NCBI GenBank assembly: GCA_022821965.1
Contig: JAJECN010000040.1
Span: forward strand, 186,001-250,000
Length of the DNA stretch: 64,000 nt
Direction of reading: 5' to 3'
DNA from: Candidatus Poribacteria bacterium
GTDB lineage: Bacteria > Poribacteria > WGA-4E > WGA-3G
Of this stretch, positions 26,815-34,496 are shown one piece after another. A program made the translations under genes and the position numbers. Position 1 is the first letter of the stretch, and each line of letters starts with the position of its first letter. The notes under the pieces are model-generated. The model ran no database searches. It saw only the letters and a program-made list of their open reading frames with translations, and was not told the origin of the DNA.

Positions 26815-28020
26815 CTATAGGAATTTCGCCACAACCAGCGTAATGTCATCATTGGCACTTTCGTCTTGTTGGTGTGCCTGAAGATCAGACAGAATCTCCA
26901 TCTTTATCTCTTCGGGGGACAAATGGCGTTTTTGTGAGATGAGTGCTTTGAAACGTTCAAATCCGTACATTTCGGCGTTAGGATTGAACGCTTCGGTGAT
27001 GCCGTCTGAATAAAGCACTAATAAATCTCCGGGATACCACTCAATCTCAGTGCTGTAATATTGCGTCGGTGTCTCGGACATTGAGATACCGACGGGTAGA
27101 AACGAAGATTCTAACTCAAGTAGGTTGCCATTTTCATCGTTAGTGCTGTTCTGCTCCGCGCGATAGAGAAGCATCTGTGGGTGACCAGCATTGGCGAATT
27201 CCAACCGATTGTCTGGGTGAATGATCAGATAACAACAGGTCATGTAGATAAATGCTTGCGCGTCCTCTTCTGTGACTCGGGTAATGGCTTTCATGACTTC
27301 TGATACAGAAGCGTCAAAGCGGATCTGCGTTTGCAAACAACTTTTGGTCATCGCTGCGACCATTGCTGAATGATAACCGTGCCCCATGACATCACCGAGG
27401 AAAATCGCAACACTGTTGTCGGAGAGTTCGAGATAGTCGTAATAATCGCCTCCCACGGTGTTCGCTGGTCGGCAATATCCGGCGGAATGCACACACGGGT
27501 GCGCAATTTCTTTGTCTGGTAGGAGAGACTTTTGGACTTCAGCGGCAAGCCGCATTGATTCTTCCTGTGCGATCTCTTTGCGGATGGCGCTCATCTGAAT
27601 TTCAAGGTCGCGTCGGATTTTATCGTTCAAAACCCGAAACATCCCACTGCCAATCCTCGGTTCTCGCGCCATAGCGTTGTAGAAATCGTGTCTGGTGATT
27701 CTCAGGAATTGCGTAGGTTTCACCGTTTTTACTGTGGCACTTCGCGGTTTGTTGTCAATCAAGGCGATTTCCCCGAGGCAGTACCCTTTCTCATCGAAGA
27801 ACAACACCTCTGTCCCAGCCTTGATAATGCTGACTTCACCATCCACCAACAGATAGAGAGAATCGCCTTCGTCCCCCTCCTCAAATAGTGTTGAATCAGC
27901 GGGATAAGCAACTTCGCTCGTAATGTGACAGATCGCTTTTAATTCGGCTTGTGGGAGTTCTGCAAAGAGTTCCGTCTTTTTTAAAAATTGTAACTTATCT
28001 TCTTCTGCTAACATTGTCAA
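26815..28020 (-). CDS. Cyclic-nucleotide-binding SpoIIE/PP2C-type serine phosphatase
   Basis: 401 residues, two domains. N-terminal cNMP-binding domain at ~10-130: LFEEGDEGDSLYLLVDGEVSI, LGEIALIDNKPRSATV (phosphate-binding cassette GEIA...RSATV, close to the cAMP type). C-terminal SpoIIE/RsbU phosphatase at ~165-400: VGGDYYDYLEL, IFLGDVMGHGYHSAMVAAM, FANAGHPQMLLYR, LLVLYSDGITEAFN, DDITLVVAKF, with metal-binding Asp in GGDYYD, GDVMGH, SDG and DD. It should dephosphorylate a Ser-phosphorylated partner-switching protein in response to a cyclic nucleotide. The CYTH protein at 21219 is a possible source of cAMP. Confidence 0.9.
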   Translation of the reverse strand: MTMLAEEDKLQFLKKTELFAELPQAELKAICHITSEVAYPADSTLFEEGDEGDSLYLLVDGEVSIIKAGTEVLFFDEKGYCLGEIALIDNKPRSATVKTVKPTQFLRITRHDFYNAMAREPRIGSGMFRVLNDKIRRDLEIQMSAIRKEIAQEESMRLAAEVQKSLLPDKEIAHPCVHSAGYCRPANTVGGDYYDYLELSDNSVAIFLGDVMGHGYHSAMVAAMTKSCLQTQIRFDASVSEVMKAITRVTEEDAQAFIYMTCCYLIIHPDNRLEFANAGHPQMLLYRAEQNSTNDENGNLLELESSFLPVGISMSETPTQYYSTEIEWYPGDLLVLYSDGITEAFNPNAEMYGFERFKALISQKRHLSPEEIKMEILSDLQAHQQDESANDDITLVVAKFL

Positions 28021-28061
28021 TTCAGCCTTTGACTTTTTGTAGGAAATGTGTTATTTTTAAT

Positions 28062-28193
28062 AATTGTCAGTTCGGTTTTTCTGCGAAAAACCTTTCGGTC
28101 GTCAGTGAAAGAGGGTTGTTGTGGAAAAGACAGTTCGCTGGACTGCCACAAGAGGTCTCTTAACTGAAAGAAAACTGATAACTGACGACTCTT
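28062..28193. repeat. Family A hairpin repeat, copy 2
   Basis: Left part has ATTGTCAGTTCGG followed by a nested hairpin GGTTTTTC/GAAAAACC, then GTCGTCAGTGAAAGAGG. The right part is GGTCTCTTAACTGAAAG ... CTGATAACTGACGACT. The nested hairpin module also occurs in the copy at 48856. It fills the gap between two divergent genes. Confidence 0.7.
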
Positions 28194-28229
28194 AAAACTG
28201 CAAACTATTTTGCCACAGAAAAGGGAATT

Positions 28230-31200
28230 ATGTCAATAACTGATTTTTTTCGGGGGAAAGTTTTGTTCGTTACCGGTGGCACCGCATTTTTGGGGCAACC
28301 GATGGTGGCGAAAATTTTGACCACACTTCCCGATGTTGAAAAAATTTATCTGCTCATCCGAAGCCGGACGGATACCGCTGGGAAACACATTTCTGCTCAG
28401 GAACGCTTAGAAAACGAACTTCTCACCTCGGACGTTTTTGCCTCCCTTCGGCACTTGCATGGTGCAAATTTTGATGCATGGGCGAAGCAGAAACTGACTG
28501 CTGTCGAGGGTGAACTTACCCATGAGCACCTTGGATTCAACGATCTTGAGTATCAACAACTTCAGGACGAAGTCGAGGTCTGTATTAACATCGCTGGTCT
28601 TGTGCAATTCGATCCACCTTTTGATGATTCTCTCTGGGGGAATGCGCTCGCTGCCAGACACGTTGTCAACTTCGCAAAGGGCTGTCGGGATGCTGTGTTT
28701 CTCCATGTTTCAACAGCGTACGTGTGTGGCGACAATCCGGGGCGAGTTCTCGAAGAACTGCCGCTGCCATACCTACAGTACGCGGCACAACATCGAGAAA
28801 AGACCGGAATGGCTATTCCAGAGACGCTCTCCGAGGAAATCGAAGGGCTGCTTTCTTTGAGTGCTGCGATCCGTGCTGAAGCCGATTCACCCGAAAATCT
28901 GGCGCGCTTTCAGCAGGAAGCGGAACAGGAAAGAAAAGGAGCGGGATCGCGTAAAGGGCTTGAGGCGCACGTTGAAGAATTGAAGGCAGAATGGCTTGAG
29001 AATCGTTTGGTCGAAGAGGGGTTGAGGCATGCCCGTTCACGCGGGTGGAACGATACCTATACCTACATGAAATTCCTTGCCGAACAAGTGGTTATGGAAT
29101 TGCGGGGTGAGCTACCAACGGCTATTGTACGCCCCTCAATTATCGAAAGCAGCTTCGATGAACCTGAACCCGGTTGGCTCGGTGGATTTCGGATGTCTGA
29201 GCCTCTGATTGTCGGTTTTGGCAAAGGACGACTGCCCGATTTTCCTGCTGATCCAGACATAATTCTCGATATTGTCCCCGTCGATTTTGTTGTGAACGCT
29301 ATGCTGGCAGCTGCCGAAGCAACAGCACGACGCGGTGGTGTTGAGGTATATCACGTTGCGACGGGAACACAGAATCCTCTCTATTTCCGGGATATTTTTG
29401 AGGCGACTTACGAGTATTTCACTGAATACCCGATGTTGGAAGATGGGAAGCCGATCCCTGTACCGATCTGGAAATATCCGAGTTTAGAGGAGTTTCAACG
29501 CAAATTAGATAGCCGGATGCGTTTGGCGGATCTCGCCATTTGGACGCTTGGTAAACTCCCAATACGCGCTGCGAAGCGGAAGCGCCGTCAGCTTGCCCTT
29601 AAACAGAGCGGTATCAAGACACTCCTGCATTACATCAGAATCTATGCCCCTTACACGCGGACGAACTTTGAATTTGAAACGGAAAAGACGCGCGGGCTTT
29701 ACGATGCACTTTCACCGACAGAACAGCAGCGTTTTAACTTCGATGTCTCGCGGATCCACTGGAAGCGATATTTTCAAGAGATTCACATTCCCGGTATCAA
29801 ACGGCATGTGTTGAAAATTGAGGATGGCGCGGCGGACGATGTGGAGGCACCTTCCTCTACAAAACAGGGAAAGACGAGTTCACAAGATGAATCGGAGGAG
29901 TCTGCTGCGTCCCCTGAATGGATCGACCCGAAAACAATCGTAGATCTGATTAAGATACAAGCATCTCGCATTCCAGATAGAATTGCCCTGCAGATGGCAA
30001 ACGAGGACGGGTGGGAAGAGTACACTTATGCGGAGACCTATACGTTGTCGCGTCAAGTCGCTTGGCAGCTATGGAAGAGCGGTTTGCGCAAGGATGACCG
30101 GGTGGTCCTTGTCTCTGAAAATCAGCCTGAATGGTGTATTGTCTACCTCGCCGCTGTCCAGATTGGTGCTGCTGTCGTGCCTCTTGACGCGCAAACACCC
30201 ACCCACGAAATTTTAGCCATCACTGCGTTTACGGCTGCGAAATCAATTTTGGCATCTGAAAGCGTATTGGAAAAATTAGGTGTGGTGTTATCAACGTCGG
30301 AAGTGCTTTTACAGAACATCAATAAGAACTGCGAGATTGTGGGTGCCGACCGCTCAGAAGACCAAACCTCAACCCCTGATATTCCAGCCGATTTCCCGAA
30401 TGTAGAGGTTTCTCCGGACACCGTTGCATCAATTATCTTCACCATGGGTACGACTGTGGAGGCAAAAGGTGCAATGCTCACGCACGGTGGTTTTATTTCC
30501 AACGTGCAAGCGGTGGCAAAAGCACTCCCACCAACAGATACAGAGCGAATTCTGTCAGCACTCCCGTTGTATCACGCCTTGAGTTTCTCATGCAGTCTGT
30601 TGATGGCACTTTACAGTGGTACAACGGCAATCTATGTCAATGCGCTCCGCCCTACAACGCTTTTAAAGACAATGCGTGAGGCGAAGACGACAGCCTTTAT
30701 CGGTGTCCCGCGTCTTTTTCAGATGCTCCAAGGCACGATTGAGCGGCAAGCGACGAGAGAAGACACACCGGGTGAGACATTGGCGGAAAAAGCACAGGCT
30801 GTTATGGGTGGACAGATTCGAGTTCTTGTGAGCGGTGGTGCCTCGCTCTCCGATGCGATTTACGATGGATTTCAAAAGTTCGGAATGGTGCTTTACCAAG
30901 GCTATGGGATGACGGAAACGGCACCTGTATTGAGTGTCAATCCGTATCTAAAAAGCAAACGCGGCTCGGTGGGACCAGCAGTGGAGGGTGTGGAACTTCA
31001 GATTGAAAATCCGGACAGTGAAGGCATCGGAGAAATCATCGCTAAGGGACCGAGTACGATGAAGGGCTACTATCGGAACCCTGATGCCACAGAGAAGGCT
31101 ATCCGCGATGGATGGCTCTATACAGGCGATTTGGGGTATATGGACGCAGATGGTTATCTCTATCTCACCGGACATTGCAAGGACATTATTGTTCCTGCCT

Positions 31201-32537
31201 CTGGGAAAAATATCTATCCTGTCGAACTGGAAGCACTCTATCGGGATAACCCGGCTATCTCCGAAATATGTGTTATTGGCATTCCATATCAAGATGGATC
31301 GGATACGGCTGTCCACGCGGTGATTGTGCCAGCAACATCCGACGAAGCAACAAAGACAGAGATTCACAACCACCTCCAAGCGCGGGCGAAGCAGCTGCCG
31401 AGTTATCAGCAATTTCATAAATCTCATTTATGGGACAATCCGCTACTAAAGGGTGTGGATGGCACGATAGATCGCCAAAGTCTAAGATGCAGCTTGGAGG
31501 CGCATCTTAAAAATATGGAAGACCTTCAGGAGGCTTCAGAAACGGATGTAGAAGGTGCAGCACCAAGAGAAGACATACCGGAAGAGATCCTCTCTACCCT
31601 CGCACGGTTAGCGCGCATGCCAGCACACCAGATTCAGCCGGAAAGTCGTTTGGATACCGATCTGGGGCTTGACTCACTTACACGACTTGACCTGTTGTTA
31701 GTGCTTGAATCCAGACTCGGTGGAACAATTCCAGACGCGCTTCTTGCCAATTTGGAGTCCGTTGGCGATGTCGTTAAGTTAATTGAGACCTTTCCCACAA
31801 GGGCTGCGGCGGAAACAGATGGCTTTCATGAAGACAAGAAACCGGAACTTAGACAGGTGCCGCGGTGGTATGCTCGCGCCTTCCGCTCTGTGATTACCGG
31901 CATCTATAGACGTTATTTTTCGTTGAAGTGTTATGGGCTTGAACATATCCCGCAAGGTAAACCTTATATTATTATGCCGAATCACACAAGTCATCTTGAT
32001 ACACTGACAGTGATTTCTGCCCTCGGAACGAAGGCGTATCAACTTTGGACGCTCGCCGCGCGGGATTATTGGTTTGCTACCCGTCTCCAAGGCTGGTTTG
32101 CTCAAACGTGCCTCAACGCACTTCCGATAGAGCGGGAAGGCAATTTCACCGAATTCCTACAAGACCTCCGGGCAGCGAATGAAGTGATGGTGCAAAATAA
32201 CGGCTTGCTGATCTTTCCTGAGGGGACACGCTCGCTTAATGGTGAACTTCAGCCTTTCAAGCCCGGGGTGCTCAGCTTGCTCATCTACGGGCCCGATGTT
32301 CCGGTTATACCGACTTACATTGATGGGACGTATCACGCATTACCGAAGGGGCGTAACTTGCCCAAGAAATACCCTGTTCGTATCGTTTTTGGGGAGCCGC
32401 TTACTTTTCCGCGTAAGCACTGCGAAAGCGAAGCTGAAACATCAATTGACCCCGACAAATACCAAGAATTTTTGGAATTGGCACAAAACCGCGTCGCAGA
32501 ACTTGGGGAAACACTGAGGGGACAGGAAGACGCTTAG
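28230..32537 (+). CDS. Four-domain fusion: acyl reductase, AMP-ligase, ACP, acyltransferase
   Basis: 1435 residues. (1) Residues ~1-500, NAD(P)-dependent fatty-acyl reductase of Male_sterility/NAD_binding_4 type: LFVTGGTAFLGQPMV (GxxxxxG), HVSTAYVCG, and YTYMK as the YxxxK active site. (2) ~560-1090, AMP-binding ligase: FTMGTTVEAKGAMLTH, YQGYGMTETAPVL, YTGDLGYMDADGY. (3) ~1110-1180, acyl carrier protein with the phosphopantetheine serine in DLGLDSLTRLDL. (4) ~1200-1430, PlsC acyltransferase with NHTSHLD and FPEGTRS. It probably activates a fatty acid, loads the ACP, and reduces and transfers acyl or alkyl groups. Ether lipid or wax-like lipid synthesis is the natural reading. Myxobacterial ElbD is a comparable multidomain enzyme as I recall it. 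Confidence 0.85.
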   Translation: MSITDFFRGKVLFVTGGTAFLGQPMVAKILTTLPDVEKIYLLIRSRTDTAGKHISAQERLENELLTSDVFASLRHLHGANFDAWAKQKLTAVEGELTHEHLGFNDLEYQQLQDEVEVCINIAGLVQFDPPFDDSLWGNALAARHVVNFAKGCRDAVFLHVSTAYVCGDNPGRVLEELPLPYLQYAAQHREKTGMAIPETLSEEIEGLLSLSAAIRAEADSPENLARFQQEAEQERKGAGSRKGLEAHVEELKAEWLENRLVEEGLRHARSRGWNDTYTYMKFLAEQVVMELRGELPTAIVRPSIIESSFDEPEPGWLGGFRMSEPLIVGFGKGRLPDFPADPDIILDIVPVDFVVNAMLAAAEATARRGGVEVYHVATGTQNPLYFRDIFEATYEYFTEYPMLEDGKPIPVPIWKYPSLEEFQRKLDSRMRLADLAIWTLGKLPIRAAKRKRRQLALKQSGIKTLLHYIRIYAPYTRTNFEFETEKTRGLYDALSPTEQQRFNFDVSRIHWKRYFQEIHIPGIKRHVLKIEDGAADDVEAPSSTKQGKTSSQDESEESAASPEWIDPKTIVDLIKIQASRIPDRIALQMANEDGWEEYTYAETYTLSRQVAWQLWKSGLRKDDRVVLVSENQPEWCIVYLAAVQIGAAVVPLDAQTPTHEILAITAFTAAKSILASESVLEKLGVVLSTSEVLLQNINKNCEIVGADRSEDQTSTPDIPADFPNVEVSPDTVASIIFTMGTTVEAKGAMLTHGGFISNVQAVAKALPPTDTERILSALPLYHALSFSCSLLMALYSGTTAIYVNALRPTTLLKTMREAKTTAFIGVPRLFQMLQGTIERQATREDTPGETLAEKAQAVMGGQIRVLVSGGASLSDAIYDGFQKFGMVLYQGYGMTETAPVLSVNPYLKSKRGSVGPAVEGVELQIENPDSEGIGEIIAKGPSTMKGYYRNPDATEKAIRDGWLYTGDLGYMDADGYLYLTGHCKDIIVPASGKNIYPVELEALYRDNPAISEICVIGIPYQDGSDTAVHAVIVPATSDEATKTEIHNHLQARAKQLPSYQQFHKSHLWDNPLLKGVDGTIDRQSLRCSLEAHLKNMEDLQEASETDVEGAAPREDIPEEILSTLARLARMPAHQIQPESRLDTDLGLDSLTRLDLLLVLESRLGGTIPDALLANLESVGDVVKLIETFPTRAAAETDGFHEDKKPELRQVPRWYARAFRSVITGIYRRYFSLKCYGLEHIPQGKPYIIMPNHTSHLDTLTVISALGTKAYQLWTLAARDYWFATRLQGWFAQTCLNALPIEREGNFTEFLQDLRAANEVMVQNNGLLIFPEGTRSLNGELQPFKPGVLSLLIYGPDVPVIPTYIDGTYHALPKGRNLPKKYPVRIVFGEPLTFPRKHCESEAETSIDPDKYQEFLELAQNRVAELGETLRGQEDA

Positions 32538-32548
32538 GAAGTCTTATT

Positions 32549-33265
32549 ATGTCGGATCCGAACTCGAAACTTTTAAAAGCAAGTTTTGGCTTGCAAGCTA
32601 CGCCAAAAACAACCGCATTCTTTGATGTAGATGGCACCCTGTTGAAGTCCACGATTGTGCATTACTACATCTGGATGCGCACTGCAGAGATGCCATTCCT
32701 GCTTAAACAGTTGTGGCTCATCGGTTTTCTCCCGAAAATTGTTTATTACCTGATTTTGGATAGGGTGAGTCGCCCGCGTTTCAATCAGGTGTTTTATCGG
32801 AACTATCGTGGGATGAATGTTGAACGGATTAAAGGATTGTCTGCCGAAATGTTTGAGGCTTACCTTCGCCCGAAAATCTTTTCCGAGGCGGTATCCCAAA
32901 TTCAGGAACACAAGGAGCAAGGGACAGCCGTGGCTCTCGTAACGGGATCGCTTGATTTTATTGTCCAACCGATTGCGGACTATCTCACGATTGATTTCGT
33001 ACTGGCACCGCAACTTCGTGAAGAGGACGGACGGTTTACCGGTGAGCTGACGACCGATCCGCTCATCGGAGAGGAGAAGGCAAAAGCGATCCGAACTTAT
33101 GCTGAGCAACATGAAATTTCGCTGGAGGAGAGTTATGCGTACGGCGATAGCCAATCCGATCTACCTATGTTGGAATGCGTCGGAAATCCTGTCGTTGTGA
33201 ATCCAGGGAAAGCACTCCGCGAGAAAGCACTCGCTTCTGGTTGGGAGATGCACGAGTGGCTATAG
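32549..33265 (+). CDS. HAD-IB family phosphatase (SerB-like)
   Basis: 238 residues, 11 bp behind the megasynthase and surely co-transcribed. HAD motifs: FFDVDGTLL (nucleophile DxDGT), VTGSLDFIVQPIA (motif II), a Lys in GEEKAKAI (motif III) and YGDSQSDLPML (motif IV). The hydrophobic cap (EMPFLLKQLWLIGFLPKIVYYLIL) suggests membrane association. This HAD-IB group often accompanies PlsC acyltransferases; it may dephosphorylate a lysophosphatidate-like intermediate. Substrate is inferred from context only. Confidence 0.85.
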   Translation: MSDPNSKLLKASFGLQATPKTTAFFDVDGTLLKSTIVHYYIWMRTAEMPFLLKQLWLIGFLPKIVYYLILDRVSRPRFNQVFYRNYRGMNVERIKGLSAEMFEAYLRPKIFSEAVSQIQEHKEQGTAVALVTGSLDFIVQPIADYLTIDFVLAPQLREEDGRFTGELTTDPLIGEEKAKAIRTYAEQHEISLEESYAYGDSQSDLPMLECVGNPVVVNPGKALREKALASGWEMHEWL

Positions 33266-33267
33266 AA

Positions 33268-33491
33268 TGGTCATCGGTTATCGGTTGTCGGTTGTCAGTT
33301 AAAGAGCAGATTGATTTGATAAAAAACTTCTTTAATAGAACTTACGCAAATTGACCAGAGAAAAGGTATATTTTGCTGAAAAGTTGTTATTTCATTGTAT
33401 TTAACCCCCTAAAGCCCCCTTATCAGAGGACTTTAAGAGAAAATGCGTAAGTCCCATTTAACTGATAACCGACAACTGAAAACTGACAACT
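33268..33491. repeat. Family A hairpin repeat, copy 3, split by a family B element
   Basis: Left arm at 33268-33303 (GGTTATCGGTTGTCGGTTGT, CAGTTAAAGAG). Right arm at 33457-33491 (TTTAACTGATAACC ... ACTGAAAACTGACAAC). The two arms are separated by the 121-bp family B insertion at 33336-33456. Confidence 0.75.
33336..33456. mobile_element. Family B MITE-like element, copy 2 (121 bp)
   Basis: Inverted ends GAACTTACGCA (33338-33348) and TGCGTAAGTCC (33444-33454), the same ends as the copy at 7643 with one mismatch. A direct TTTAA flanks it on both sides (33331-33335 and 33457-33461), consistent with a 5-bp target duplication. The interior differs from the first copy and codes for nothing. Confidence 0.7.
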
Positions 33492-33510
33492 ATAAAAAAG
33501 GAGAATGATT

Positions 33511-33726
33511 ATGAATGTTAGACGTTATTTAGAATCCATGTCCGAACCGAACGATACGATGTTTGTTGAAATTGAAGATAGGCACCGGTTTACCCGCCGC
33601 GGTGACGACTGGCTTAAATTCCGTGAAGATCTGATTGAACTCTTGGAACAGACGATTTCTGAGGATTTATCGAAGGAATTCGCGGAAGCGACAGAGGATT
33701 GGGTTTCGGATGGAAACAATACTTAA
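33511..33726 (+). CDS. Small acidic protein upstream of a HigA-like antitoxin remnant
   Basis: 71 residues. The ATG at 33511 is seven bases after GGAG; another ATG two codons before would be too close to that site. Acidic (FREDLIELLEQTISEDLSKE, EATEDWVSDGNN) with one basic stretch (DRHRFTRRGDDWLKF). No family recognised. It overlaps the next gene by 17 bp in another frame, the arrangement of a toxin-antitoxin pair. It does not look like the RelE-type toxin that normally accompanies HI1420-like antitoxins. Confidence 0.5.
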   Translation: MNVRRYLESMSEPNDTMFVEIEDRHRFTRRGDDWLKFREDLIELLEQTISEDLSKEFAEATEDWVSDGNNT

Positions 33727-33922
33727 GCAGACTACGAGTTTCAGGGATGACCTTCTGAAAGACCTCAAAGATACCGAGTTTGCAATGTATTATTTGGAAG
33801 CAGCCCTGGCAGACTATACGGAAGATGGCGACACCGAAGCATTTTGGACAGCACTACGGGATGTCGCAGAGGCACAAGGTGGCATTGGAAAACTCACCGA
33901 GCGGACAAAGATTAATCCGTAA
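33710..33922 (+). pseudogene. Truncated HI1420/HigA-like antitoxin
   Basis: 70 residues from the ATG at 33710. TSFRDDLLKDLKDTEFAMYYLEAAL and the following DTEAFWTALRDVAEAQGGIG match the N-terminal half of the addiction-module antidote family (HI1420 type). The frame stops at INP, exactly where the DNA-recognition helix (usually NREsLYkxLS) should begin. Downstream DNA still shows fragments resembling the missing part in shifted or stop-interrupted frames (SIRGEAIILW; GRGDNF). I read this as a gene broken by mutation in its helix-turn-helix half. A short form that works without DNA binding cannot be excluded. Confidence 0.6.
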
Positions 33923-34002
33923 GAAATCCATCAGGGGAGAGGCGATAATTTTGTGGATTAGTTTCAACCTCATAATGTGAGTGTGCTTTGTAAACCCAAC
34001 CG

Positions 34003-34494
34003 CTAATCGGTCTCACCTGCGTCTTGTAGTGCGTTATTGATGAGCGACTCGCTCAGGTGTATTCCATTAGCCTGCAACCGAATTAAAAGCGGCTTGATGA
34101 CATCAATCAAGCCTTTTTTCTTTGCCTCAAGCAAAACGCCTACTATGCCTTTAGTCATTAATCCGATTTTTTTCGCCTTCTGTCTTCCCCTCTTTTCATC
34201 AAGAAGAACGAGACGTGCGTCATGTTCATTAGCAAGAGCCAATGCCTCGGCTTCGCCATCATCAAGTTCCGTATGAACCGCAGCGGTTCGCGGATCCGTT
34301 AAATCAACAGTCTTAATCCAGGGGGCATTTTCGAGTGCCTCCCGGCGGACTATCGGATCCTTTTTGAGAAACTCCTTTTCAACTTTTCTTGGAATTCACA
34401 CCTCTGTATAAAGATCTCGCAACAGAAAAAGTAGGTCGAGTCCTAAGAGTCCAACAAGCGGACTGTTATTGCTAATAACTATCTGTGTTGGCAT
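34003..34494 (-). pseudogene. DUF3368 PIN-like toxin with an in-frame TGA
   Basis: The whole family length can be read on the minus strand from ATG at 34494: MPTQIVISNNSPLVGLLGLD, then RDLYTEV, a TGA codon (plus-strand TCA, 34396-34398), then IPRKVEKEFLKKDP, WIKTVDLTD, LDDGEAEALALANEHDARLV, LLDEKRGRQKAKKIGL, VGVLLEAKKKGLI. These are the DUF3368 motifs: SN(T)SPL, DxGEAEA and LLDExxGR. Frame is kept on both sides of the TGA, so one substitution explains it. TGA ends other genes here (e.g. at 23825), so recoding is unlikely. The start codon lies 2 bp after the stop of the TPR-UPF0175 gene. An internal start at 34242 would give only the C-terminal 79 residues. Confidence 0.75.
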
Positions 34495-34496
34495 TC

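Noticed and set aside
34394-34400. Selenocysteine or reassigned TGA in DUF3368
   Set aside because: TGA ends other genes in the window, the position is not a catalytic Cys in the family, and no recoding hairpin was recognised.
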